Positions 57,738 to 64,000 of a stretch of 64,000 bases of DNA are shown here, piece after piece. Both the position numbers and the translations under genes were made by a program. Below the pieces are notes generated by a model that did not search any database, was not told where the DNA came from, and was given only the letters and a program-made list of their open reading frames with translations. Position 1 is the stretch's first letter; the number at the start of each line of letters is the position of its first letter. This stretch comes from a bacterium HR15 (lineage in GTDB: Bacteria > Armatimonadota > Fimbriimonadia > Fimbriimonadales > GBS-DC), in contig BEHR01000006.1 in NCBI GenBank assembly GCA_002898555.1, forward strand, positions 38,258-102,257. Reading direction: 5' to 3'.

Positions 57738-58223
57738 CTAAATAACCTCTATAGGCACCTTTACCTTCGAGGTACGCCCACGCCATAAACGCTTTGCTTT
57801 GTTGAACCAAGTACCTCTCATGCCCGACGAGTCATACCATAGAACCACCTCGTAGCGACCCTGAGAAAGCTGGTAACCATATGCGGGATCCCTGAGGTCA
57901 AAGATCAATCCAGCAAAACATCCGGGATACACCGGCGTCAAATCCTCATCACGAAGTGCAGGACGCTTGATTATGTGCCCTCGGTACGGAAGCAGCTGAT
58001 TCTCCTTCCAGACCTCTATTTTGCAGGGCATATGCGTTTCCGCAACAAGTCCATAGGGCCCCACAACATCAAGATAGAGTCGTCTCTGCGAGCGGTTCTC
58101 TAAGGCAACTCCCATCCTGATAGGCTGTCCTTGACGGACTTGCATCTGCTCTGCCCAAACAAGCAAGGCGACAGGCATATCTTGGGTTCGATATATTGTG
58201 ACCGTTCCTACTTGCCCCATCAT
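57738..58223 (-). CDS. Beta-sandwich protein, candidate inhibitor of the adjacent metallopeptidase
   Basis: 161 residues, no signal peptide. A strong ribosome site AGGAGGTG follows the stop of the metallopeptidase tip by two bases, so the two are cotranslated. The body reads as an Ig-like domain: QGQPIRMGVALENRSQRRLYL, then LLPYRGHIIKRPALRDEDL, then GYQLSQGRYEVVLWY. The order of these segments resembles the N-terminal domain of deuterolysin-like (M35) peptidases. In RHS loci the gene after the toxin encodes immunity, so a peptidase-inhibitor role is inferred, not shown. Confidence 0.65.
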   Translation of the reverse strand: MMGQVGTVTIYRTQDMPVALLVWAEQMQVRQGQPIRMGVALENRSQRRLYLDVVGPYGLVAETHMPCKIEVWKENQLLPYRGHIIKRPALRDEDLTPVYPGCFAGLIFDLRDPAYGYQLSQGRYEVVLWYDSSGMRGTWFNKAKRLWRGRTSKVKVPIEVI

Positions 58224-58235
58224 TTGAGCACCTCC

Positions 58236-58970
58236 TTATGGACACGGGGGAGCGCCCGGCGCATGATACATATACCATTCACATCGCATGGCGCCGGGTT
58301 CATCTACTACCCCACATTGATGAGCCATTTCGTGGACAATGGTCTTCCCCAAACAGCCGCACTGCGGATTGGTAAACGCATCCGGGCATAACACTATCTC
58401 GTTGCCACCAGGAACAACAGTATAGGCACATCGCGGTATTCCCTTTTTACCAATGCACTCAGCACCTGAGCCACACCGAATGGTAAAACCATTCCGACAC
58501 AGGTTTTGTAGACAACGGCGTAAAGGGGTATTCCCGCCTACACGGCGGTGACATACATCGCTCAAATGCCTTCCAATCTCTGCGATTTGCTGGGGTGTAC
58601 ATCCGATGATATTCCAGGGTCCTGGCTGTGCCCAAGTGATAACAGGATCGGTTCGTGGGGGTATGGGTGAAGGGGAAGGGTCTATGATGGGATCGCCAGG
58701 TGCGGGAAGTGGCGCGTTGGGGGGTATGGCATCACATCCTTCACACCCGCCATATCCCAGCGGCGGGCAGATCATCGGGGCTTGTGGCTGCACCACGGGG
58801 CACACACACGGCGCAGGCAACTCGCTTTGCACCGCCAAACCGTTGCTGTCCATCGGATAGTACCCACTCGGCTCGCCCGTTGCACCCATCATCAGCAACT
58901 CACCGCCTGTGTGCCGATACTGCCAGTTCTGATTGTACCCCAGCGCGTTCCCTGCCAGGGGTAAAATCGC
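58236..58970 (-). CDS. Orphan RHS tip with HExxH metallopeptidase domain
   Basis: The frame is open from just after a TAA at 58973 but has no good start; TTG 58898 or the ATGs near 58890 are weak choices. It opens with the shared module (GNALGYNQNWQYRHTGG, SGYYPMDSNG), then a Pro-rich, Cys-containing linker (about 50 residues), then about 110 residues ending with IVLCPDAF, GCLGKTIVHEMAHQCG and DEPGAMRCEWYMY. HEMAH is a zincin HExxH and the later Glu in MRCEW or DE could be the third ligand. Ten cysteines suggest an exported, disulfide-bonded domain. Likely a toxin tip separated from its RHS core. Confidence 0.68.
   Translation of the reverse strand, partial: AILPLAGNALGYNQNWQYRHTGGELLMMGATGEPSGYYPMDSNGLAVQSELPAPCVCPVVQPQAPMICPPLGYGGCEGCDAIPPNAPLPAPGDPIIDPSPSPIPPRTDPVITWAQPGPWNIIGCTPQQIAEIGRHLSDVCHRRVGGNTPLRRCLQNLCRNGFTIRCGSGAECIGKKGIPRCAYTVVPGGNEIVLCPDAFTNPQCGCLGKTIVHEMAHQCGVVDEPGAMRCEWYMYHAPGAPPCP
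58843..58956. repeat. RHS tip direct repeat, copy B
   Basis: Counterpart of 57565-57678. The distance between copies is about 1.28 kb and covers the metallopeptidase domain and its downstream gene. Confidence 0.85.
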
Positions 58971-58987
58971 TTAGGAAGATCTAACCC

Positions 58988-59308
58988 CTAAGTATGGTCT
59001 TTTGACCCTCGTAACAAACCCAGTAAGAGATAGCCCGTGAATAAGCAAATCGCGAGAGCAAACAGTGCACTGCCTATATCCCAGGACAAGTGTTCGACCA
59101 TGCAGTGCCAGTAGGCACTCCCAGTAAGACCCTGACACCCATCGGGCGGCGCAGGAGGTCTGGTGGCATAATATTGCCAAGAACTTGGCAACTGGAAAAG
59201 ACGAGAGAGTGCTAAGTATCCAAACGCAAGAGTTATTGCGAACAAAAACAGTAGCAGAAGTGTGTAACCAATTGTATACCCTATCTGTTTCACGATGTTC
59301 GCTTTCAT
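58988..59308 (-). CDS. Small two-helix membrane protein, immunity candidate
   Basis: 106 residues from ATG 59308 (AGGGGGAG upstream). Helices at about 10-35 and 78-98 flank a loop with GCQGLTGSAYWHCM. A very similar motif (GCKGLQGFGWWQCM) occurs in the tail of the RHS protein just upstream, which suggests the two evolved or act together. No family recognised. Confidence 0.65.
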   Translation of the reverse strand: MKANIVKQIGYTIGYTLLLLFLFAITLAFGYLALSRLFQLPSSWQYYATRPPAPPDGCQGLTGSAYWHCMVEHLSWDIGSALFALAICLFTGYLLLGLLRGSKDHT

Positions 59309-59318
59309 CTGGCTCCCC

Positions 59319-60881
59319 CTATCCAGTGGAACTGTGATATCCCCCAGCAAGAGGGTGTTCGAAAATTCCCTTTTTCAAAGGGCAGACAAAATTTTCTTTT
59401 CCTAGTCCTAGGTATCCGGTTGGGTCGGAAAAGACAACTTTTATAAAGAGATCCTGCTGAGGACCAGTTGAGGACCAAATCTTCTTAATCTTTTTAACTT
59501 GATCAATTACCTTGTTGCACAAAGGACGCACTTTCGCGATAGAGCAAATACAAAGGAGACAACCGACGCAAAGAACGATACTAACAGCCCCACCTATACA
59601 ACCCTTATCAACAGCGCAGTTAATCATGCACTGCCACCACCCAAAACCTTGTAATCCCTTGCAGCCTCCCTGATCAATAGGTGTCTGTTTGCAACGATCC
59701 CAAGCCAACCCTATGCTCACTCCTGCTCCAACACAAGCTACCGCACAAGCTAAAGTAATTATCCAAGTCCGAGAGGGATCAACTGAATAGAGATAGGCAA
59801 ATCGGTAATCCGAAAAGCCCTCGGCAAAGGGAGAATAAAGGAGCAAGTTTACACTGCCTAAGTAAACCTCGGGATAATCTCCAAACTCGTCATCAAACCC
59901 AAAGAGGGTGCTGCCCGCAACGCGTATTTGGAAGGCATCGTGGTACAGCATCTCCTGTCCCTCGAAAGCCAAGAAACTCAGCCACCGCCCCGCCAGCAAC
60001 GGATAGTCAATGAAACTTCCTAAACCAGTACCACACCAGCGCACGGTGGGTGCATCCAGATACTCCTCCTGCGTGTTCCAGTTTGTTGCGCCCATCGCCC
60101 GACTGTACACCCGCATCGGCACACTCCCACACCCTATTCGGCATATATACCGATACTCCTGCTGGGCAAGCATATCCTGCTTCCACACACGAACCCCATC
60201 ACTATTGTACCCATACTCATACGCCACCTGCAAACTGCCATCCCCATAATCCCGCTCTATCCGCACCAAACGACCCTCCTCATCATACGAAAACACCCGA
60301 TCATACGCCACCAACGGGTCATCCCAACGCGCCAAAGTGCCCTCCGTGTTCCACACAAACTCATGCCGCGGATACGGCGGCACACCACTCACCCGATCCT
60401 CCACCGCACGCAACCGACCACTGACTAAGTCATACTCGTAAAAATCGTGATGCGCCCCGTTCAACGCATCGTTCCGATACACGCTCCGCCGACTGCCATC
60501 CAAGTTGTACTCATACACCCGCGAATACGCCACCTGACCTGTGCGCTGTTCGCTCTCCAGCCTCCCTGCGGGCGTGTAAGTGTAAACCGTCGTGTCCCCA
60601 CTCGGACGCTCCACGCTCTGCACCACACGACCCAACAGGTCATAGGTGTACTCATACCCTATCAGCAAAGTGCCATCCGCTTTCTTGTGTTCCACCTTCC
60701 ACACAAAGCCCACCTGCGACGGATTATCCGCACCATAGTAGGTATACTCTACATAACTCCCGTTCGGATAGTCCTCGCGCTTCAGCCGTCCCGTCGCGTT
60801 GTCATAAGTATACACCACCGTGCCCCGATTGTCGCCCACACTCTGCAAACACCCTAAGTCGCCATAGGTAGCTACTTTCTC
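59319..60881 (-). CDS. 5'-truncated RHS/YD-repeat protein with membrane-type tail
   Basis: Open from just after a TAA at 60884; a TTG at 60848 gives 509 residues. About nine YD repeats (YTYDNATGRLKRE, YTYDLLGRVVQS, YTYTPAGRLESEQR, FSYDEEGRLVRIERD) lie in the first 230 residues. Then comes a non-repeat section and a hydrophobic, Cys-rich tail (ITLACAVACVGAGVSIGLAW, GGAVSIVLCVGCLLCICSI). The last 50 residues are encoded by a dispersed palindrome and a GAGGGTGTTCGAAAA copy. The absence of an N-terminus and signal peptide marks it as an orphan tip. Confidence 0.75.
   Translation of the reverse strand, partial: EKVATYGDLGCLQSVGDNRGTVVYTYDNATGRLKREDYPNGSYVEYTYYGADNPSQVGFVWKVEHKKADGTLLIGYEYTYDLLGRVVQSVERPSGDTTVYTYTPAGRLESEQRTGQVAYSRVYEYNLDGSRRSVYRNDALNGAHHDFYEYDLVSGRLRAVEDRVSGVPPYPRHEFVWNTEGTLARWDDPLVAYDRVFSYDEEGRLVRIERDYGDGSLQVAYEYGYNSDGVRVWKQDMLAQQEYRYICRIGCGSVPMRVYSRAMGATNWNTQEEYLDAPTVRWCGTGLGSFIDYPLLAGRWLSFLAFEGQEMLYHDAFQIRVAGSTLFGFDDEFGDYPEVYLGSVNLLLYSPFAEGFSDYRFAYLYSVDPSRTWIITLACAVACVGAGVSIGLAWDRCKQTPIDQGGCKGLQGFGWWQCMINCAVDKGCIGGAVSIVLCVGCLLCICSIAKVRPLCNKVIDQVKKIKKIWSSTGPQQDLFIKVVFSDPTGYLGLGKENFVCPLKKGIFEHPLAGGYHSSTG
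59351..59442. repeat. Dispersed palindrome and motif copy in the RHS 3' end
   Basis: GAGGGTGTTCGAAAA (59351-59365) and, 21 bases on, CAAAATTTTCTTTTCC (59387-59402) paired with GGAAAAGACAACTTTT (59427-59442). The loop contains CCTAGTCCTAGG in place of the usual GGGGTACCC. It is read through as the C-terminus of the RHS protein. Confidence 0.85.
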
Positions 60882-60982
60882 TTATGAGAAACGAGAAATA
60901 GGATCATGGGCGTCTTGTTTGTGTACTTTGATTGTGTATCTTGCCTCGCTACTCGATAGAGATGCCAACATACTCAATGCTC

Positions 60983-61717
60983 TCAACGCAATTGGCGCAA
61001 TTTTGCAGCAAAACTTTCGAGTTGGTTTCTTAAGAAATAATCCATTAATTCCTGTGAAATGTATCGGTAACTCCCATTTTTATTCCGACACAAATATTTA
61101 GTTTTATTTATCCAATTAATAATTTTACTTGCAAATTTAAATGTGCAAGTAAAATTATATAAATAATTTTTTAATATATACATAATGTATGATCCACCAA
61201 CCAAGCAAGTGTAATAGTCTCTGGATCTGGAGGTTATCTCTTCAAGATAACAGCAAAGAACATCCCACCCCTTCCTAATTCTCATTTTACACAAAACAGT
61301 AGCTGCAGCTAAGCGCTGATGAACACACTCCTTTTCTACCCACTCGAAGCATAGATCTTTTAGGGTGTCTAATCTATCGGTCAGTTGACACAATGCCAGT
61401 AAGGCTGCTGCACGAGTTGTGGGTGATGCAGATTCCGATAGTACACAATGTTCACAGATAAAAGCAAGTGTTTTAATTTTATACATTCCAATGTAATTGT
61501 AAGCCCATGCGGTAGCTGGATCGGATTCATATTGTTTCAAAAGTAAATGCAATGGTTTTGGTGAAAGTGTTTTTATTAAATACTCCCATGCTTGACGATG
61601 CCGTTGAGAGTTTTTTAGCCAACCGATCGCTTCAGACACTGAAGTAGGAACACGCTCTATGATCCACCCATTACGACCGTCAGGGCATTGCACTGGTTGG
61701 AAACGAACTCTTCCCAT
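60983..61717 (-). CDS. Alpha-helical repeat (HEAT-like) protein, immunity candidate
   Basis: 244 residues; ribosome site AGGAGG ahead of ATG 61717. Helical pairs such as SPTTRAAALLALCQLTDRLDT and VHQRLAAATVLCKMRIRKGWD look like HEAT repeats. The 3' part is extremely AT-rich. It follows the RHS gene at 61772 by 54 bases. Helical-repeat proteins are a known class of toxin-immunity proteins; the role here is inferred. The 100 bases before 60983 hold nothing recognised. Confidence 0.65.
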   Translation of the reverse strand: MGRVRFQPVQCPDGRNGWIIERVPTSVSEAIGWLKNSQRHRQAWEYLIKTLSPKPLHLLLKQYESDPATAWAYNYIGMYKIKTLAFICEHCVLSESASPTTRAAALLALCQLTDRLDTLKDLCFEWVEKECVHQRLAAATVLCKMRIRKGWDVLCCYLEEITSRSRDYYTCLVGGSYIMYILKNYLYNFTCTFKFASKIINWINKTKYLCRNKNGSYRYISQELMDYFLRNQLESFAAKLRQLR

Positions 61718-61771
61718 AAGAACCTCCTATACATACTATACCCGTCCATAATCCGACCTATTCACTGGAGA

Positions 61772-63487
61772 TCACCATAAGATTGTCCCATCAGGAAGCC
61801 GGATGACACGATGAGGACAGCCTTCATCAGTGGGTGGAGGAATAACAAGTATATCTCCATTATCACAATTGTAAACACATAGATCGCTTTGAGACGTCCG
61901 TTCTATATCTAGTTCACATCCAGTTGAACCCGGAGGTAAAGGCAGGGGTGGAATGGGATCCACCAACCTCGGCGGTGGCGTCGGAGCAGGACCTGGACGC
62001 GGCGGCGAAGGCATCGGAGGCGCAGGACGCGGCTGTGGAGAAGGACCAGGCGAAGGAGACGGCGGGGCGGGCGGGACAGGCGGGGCTGGCGGGGCAATCG
62101 GCGCATCACACGGCGAGACCCCTACCGAAGCCGACACCCCATACCCTAAAGCAGACACTGGCGCAGGTGACACCGGCAACCCTCCCGGAGCAGGAACGGC
62201 AGACAAAAGACAAATTGCACAACCAACCGCACAAGCCCCACAAAGCAATTGAACCCAACCCGGCAAACCCACAAAACGCTCCTGCATGCACTCTAACAAA
62301 CACCGCAACGGATCCGATGCTCCACGCACACGCCCCAAACACGGTATAATCAAATATGTAAAACACACCGCCCCACAAACGCATGCCACCCCACATAAGG
62401 CAGGTATCGCCAACTCCAATTCATCAGGCATCCACCACGCCTCCTCCATCACCGCGCGGTTCCCACCTAACACCCCACAACAACCACCTTGAACCCAATA
62501 GGACAACCGACCAACTTGCCACTCCGAAGAACCCTCCTCCCGATACCAGCTAACCAAGCCACCACAAGTCTCGCGCAACTCTAGCCCCCGCAGATCATCC
62601 CGCTTGTACCAAACACCCCCGCCCCACCGATACTGATACGCTAACCCAGGACGAACCTCGCCCGTCCGCCTATCCTGACGCTCCACCCGCACGACGCGCC
62701 CCTCTTCATCATAACTCAATACACGCACATAACTCCTATCCGATGCCTCCCACCGGGTCAGCCACATCCCAGTCCAGTGGAAAAAGTGCTGGTCTCCCTG
62801 CAGTAAGTCGACTATCTGCTCCAGACGCCCTGCCTCGTCATACACATAGAGAAACCAACTTTGCGTATCCTCACTCGCATAATACTCACTCTGAAGCGAA
62901 CCATCCGCGTTGTAAACCCGTACCCGCGTATAAGCCCACTCCCCTGAACGCTGCTCCGTCACGGTACGGTTAGAATCATCGTAGCGTATCTCCAGCACTT
63001 CGCCTCGCACCTGCTCCTCACTGTGTCGCAACCGATGACGCAAATCGTAGCGCAACATAAAGTCACGCTCCAACTCTCCCTGAGCGTTCCACAACTGCTG
63101 ACGCTCCAACTCCCCTGTCGTGGGATGGTAGCTATAAACCCACTTCGTCCCGTCGGGATATTGATATTGCAGCAGACGCCCCGCGGTATCATAGGTAAAG
63201 GTGATCTGCCCTCGTTCATCCTTAGCATACTCCAGTCGCCCTAAGGGGTCGTAGTGATAGATAACCCGCCGTCCTGTGGGATCCGTAAACCCTTCGGAGC
63301 GACCTGCTGTATCGTAGAAATAGGTGATGACCTCATTCGTCTCGCCACAGCAGCCGCGTTGCTCACGCACCCGACCCCACGCATCGTAGCTATACTCGCG
63401 CCTGCCTGCGCCGTCCTCCACCCATACCCGACGGTTCTCACCATCCCAGCCCATACGCACATCCCCACTGCGAAGATAGTCTATCAG
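61772..63487 (-). CDS. 5'-truncated RHS/YD-repeat protein with Pro-rich linker and Cys tail
   Basis: Open from just after a TAG at 63490; ATG or GTG near 63460 gives about 562 residues. Around ten YD repeats (YSYDAWGRVREQRG, YFYDTAGRSEGFTD, YHYDPLGRLEYAKD, FTYDTAGRLLQYQYP) fill the first 290 residues. Next come a hydrophobic Cys-rich section (ALCGVACVCGAVCFTYLI), a Pro-rich linker of about 75 residues and a C-terminal module with LCVYNCDNGDILVIPPP, GCPHRVI. No signal peptide or N-terminal RHS part is present. Likely an orphan tip. Confidence 0.75.
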   Translation of the reverse strand: MIDYLRSGDVRMGWDGENRRVWVEDGAGRREYSYDAWGRVREQRGCCGETNEVITYFYDTAGRSEGFTDPTGRRVIYHYDPLGRLEYAKDERGQITFTYDTAGRLLQYQYPDGTKWVYSYHPTTGELERQQLWNAQGELERDFMLRYDLRHRLRHSEEQVRGEVLEIRYDDSNRTVTEQRSGEWAYTRVRVYNADGSLQSEYYASEDTQSWFLYVYDEAGRLEQIVDLLQGDQHFFHWTGMWLTRWEASDRSYVRVLSYDEEGRVVRVERQDRRTGEVRPGLAYQYRWGGGVWYKRDDLRGLELRETCGGLVSWYREEGSSEWQVGRLSYWVQGGCCGVLGGNRAVMEEAWWMPDELELAIPALCGVACVCGAVCFTYLIIPCLGRVRGASDPLRCLLECMQERFVGLPGWVQLLCGACAVGCAICLLSAVPAPGGLPVSPAPVSALGYGVSASVGVSPCDAPIAPPAPPVPPAPPSPSPGPSPQPRPAPPMPSPPRPGPAPTPPPRLVDPIPPLPLPPGSTGCELDIERTSQSDLCVYNCDNGDILVIPPPTDEGCPHRVIRLPDGTILW

Positions 63488-63499
63488 CTATGAATAGCA

Positions 63500-64000
63500 T
63501 TACCGTCCTGAAGGAAGCTTGAAATTCATCGCCGGATGCGGTTCATCTGCAATTCCATCCCTGTTCGGATGCCCCCTCATGAGAACGAAGCGATTCTCAC
63601 GACGAAAAGATTTGACAAAACTGAAATCGATAGATAGAGGTGTTTTATCTAACCAGTAATCTGAAAATTTACTCTGTTCATCAGCACAATCTCCAGCAGT
63701 GTACGATACCACCAGGTCAAATTGCACTTGCTGCCTATCCTTCAGAATAGCCTGACGCAGAAGTTCTGCAGAATCGGAAGCAAAAATCTCTGCGTATTCC
63801 AACAGCCAACCTGAACTGGAATCCCCTTTCCGCGGTAAGACACGCCACAGTCTAACAGGTATAAGGTCCCAACCTTGCTCCTTGTAATAAAGCGTCGCTG
63901 AACTCCCACACAGGTTGTCTCTAAATCGAGGAGATACTTTCTTAACATAGAGAAAGAAGCGCACTTTTGTGTTGCCGGCAGGAGTTCGGGAAAACTCTAC
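63500..64000 (-). CDS. Hypothetical protein, 5' part outside window
   Basis: The frame is open to the window edge; a GTG at 63964 is the only internal start and looks weak, since in-frame sequence (EFSRTPAGNTKVRFFLYVKK) continues upstream. At least 166 residues. Segments WLLEYAEIFASDSAELLRQ and MRGHPNRDGIADEPHPAM are not recognised. It may be the end of another RHS-associated protein. Confidence 0.5.
   Translation of the reverse strand, partial: VEFSRTPAGNTKVRFFLYVKKVSPRFRDNLCGSSATLYYKEQGWDLIPVRLWRVLPRKGDSSSGWLLEYAEIFASDSAELLRQAILKDRQQVQFDLVVSYTAGDCADEQSKFSDYWLDKTPLSIDFSFVKSFRRENRFVLMRGHPNRDGIADEPHPAMNFKLPSGR

Noticed and set aside
60961..61200. AT-rich stretch as a possible origin or promoter region
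   Set aside because: It lies within the 3' coding part of the HEAT-like gene, and no DnaA-box cluster was seen.

Overview
The window is a 64 kb piece of a bacterial chromosome, mostly GC-rich, most likely from the phylum Armatimonadota. That placement is inferred from the style of the type II prepilin-like protein at 13953-14927 (methylation motif followed by a [14 protein letters not shown] helix end), a HAF-repeat protein with a dockerin-like tail, DUF1573 and tetraheme proteins, and low-complexity GAGGCTCCTGCCGAGCC repeats. No rRNA or tRNA gene was recognised, so the placement is not proven.

Layout. 1-6.4 kb: a partial ABC exporter permease, divergent from a tight operon mnmA / DUF948-like / YtxH / AI-2E transporter / DUF167 / gcvH / gcvPA. 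6.4-8.0 kb: inverted and tandem repeats and the HAF-repeat protein. 8.2-9.4 kb: promoter, L10 leader with attenuator, rplJ and rplL. 9.7-19 kb: GHMP kinase, tetraheme and DUF1573 envelope proteins, prepilin, class III aminotransferase, ABC ATPase and LolA-like protein. 19-19.8 kb: a MNT-HEPN pair bracketed by 31-bp direct repeats. 19.8-28.2 kb: an AT-richer polysaccharide operon on the minus strand (flippase, polymerase, three glycosyl or sugar-phosphate transferases, aminotransferase, two methyltransferases). 28.2-33.2 kb: coiled-coil membrane protein, Nif3-like protein, ANTAR regulator, ahcY. 33.2-34.75 kb: a repeat-rich island with an IS1595-family remnant, a broken RHS/caspase-like gene and a MITE-like element ending at the rpoB promoter. 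34.8-49.9 kb: rpoB, rpoC, an N-truncated uvrA, a FAD oxidoreductase and valS. 50-56.8 kb: tandem Usp, hybrid histidine kinase, M20 peptidase, CBS protein, SAM hydrolase, MFS transporter. 56.8-64 kb: a minus-strand array of 5'-truncated RHS/YD-repeat tips, each followed by a small unrelated gene, resembling an orphan polymorphic-toxin/immunity array.

Three patterns link the regions. First, a 13-15 bp motif (TTTTCGAACACCCTC) sits in one orientation just upstream of the promoter-like sequences of rplJ, rpoB, ahcY and valS, and a one-mismatch copy lies before the prepilin gene; it also forms the ends of the MITE-like element. Second, a dispersed palindrome (CAAAATTTTCTTTTCC / GGAAAAGAAAATTTTG) recurs in intergenic regions and in two reading frames. 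Third, RHS tip modules appear in the terminal array and as a decayed caspase-like tip near 34 kb. The usual rplJL-rpoBC operon is split, with about 25 kb between rplL and rpoB.
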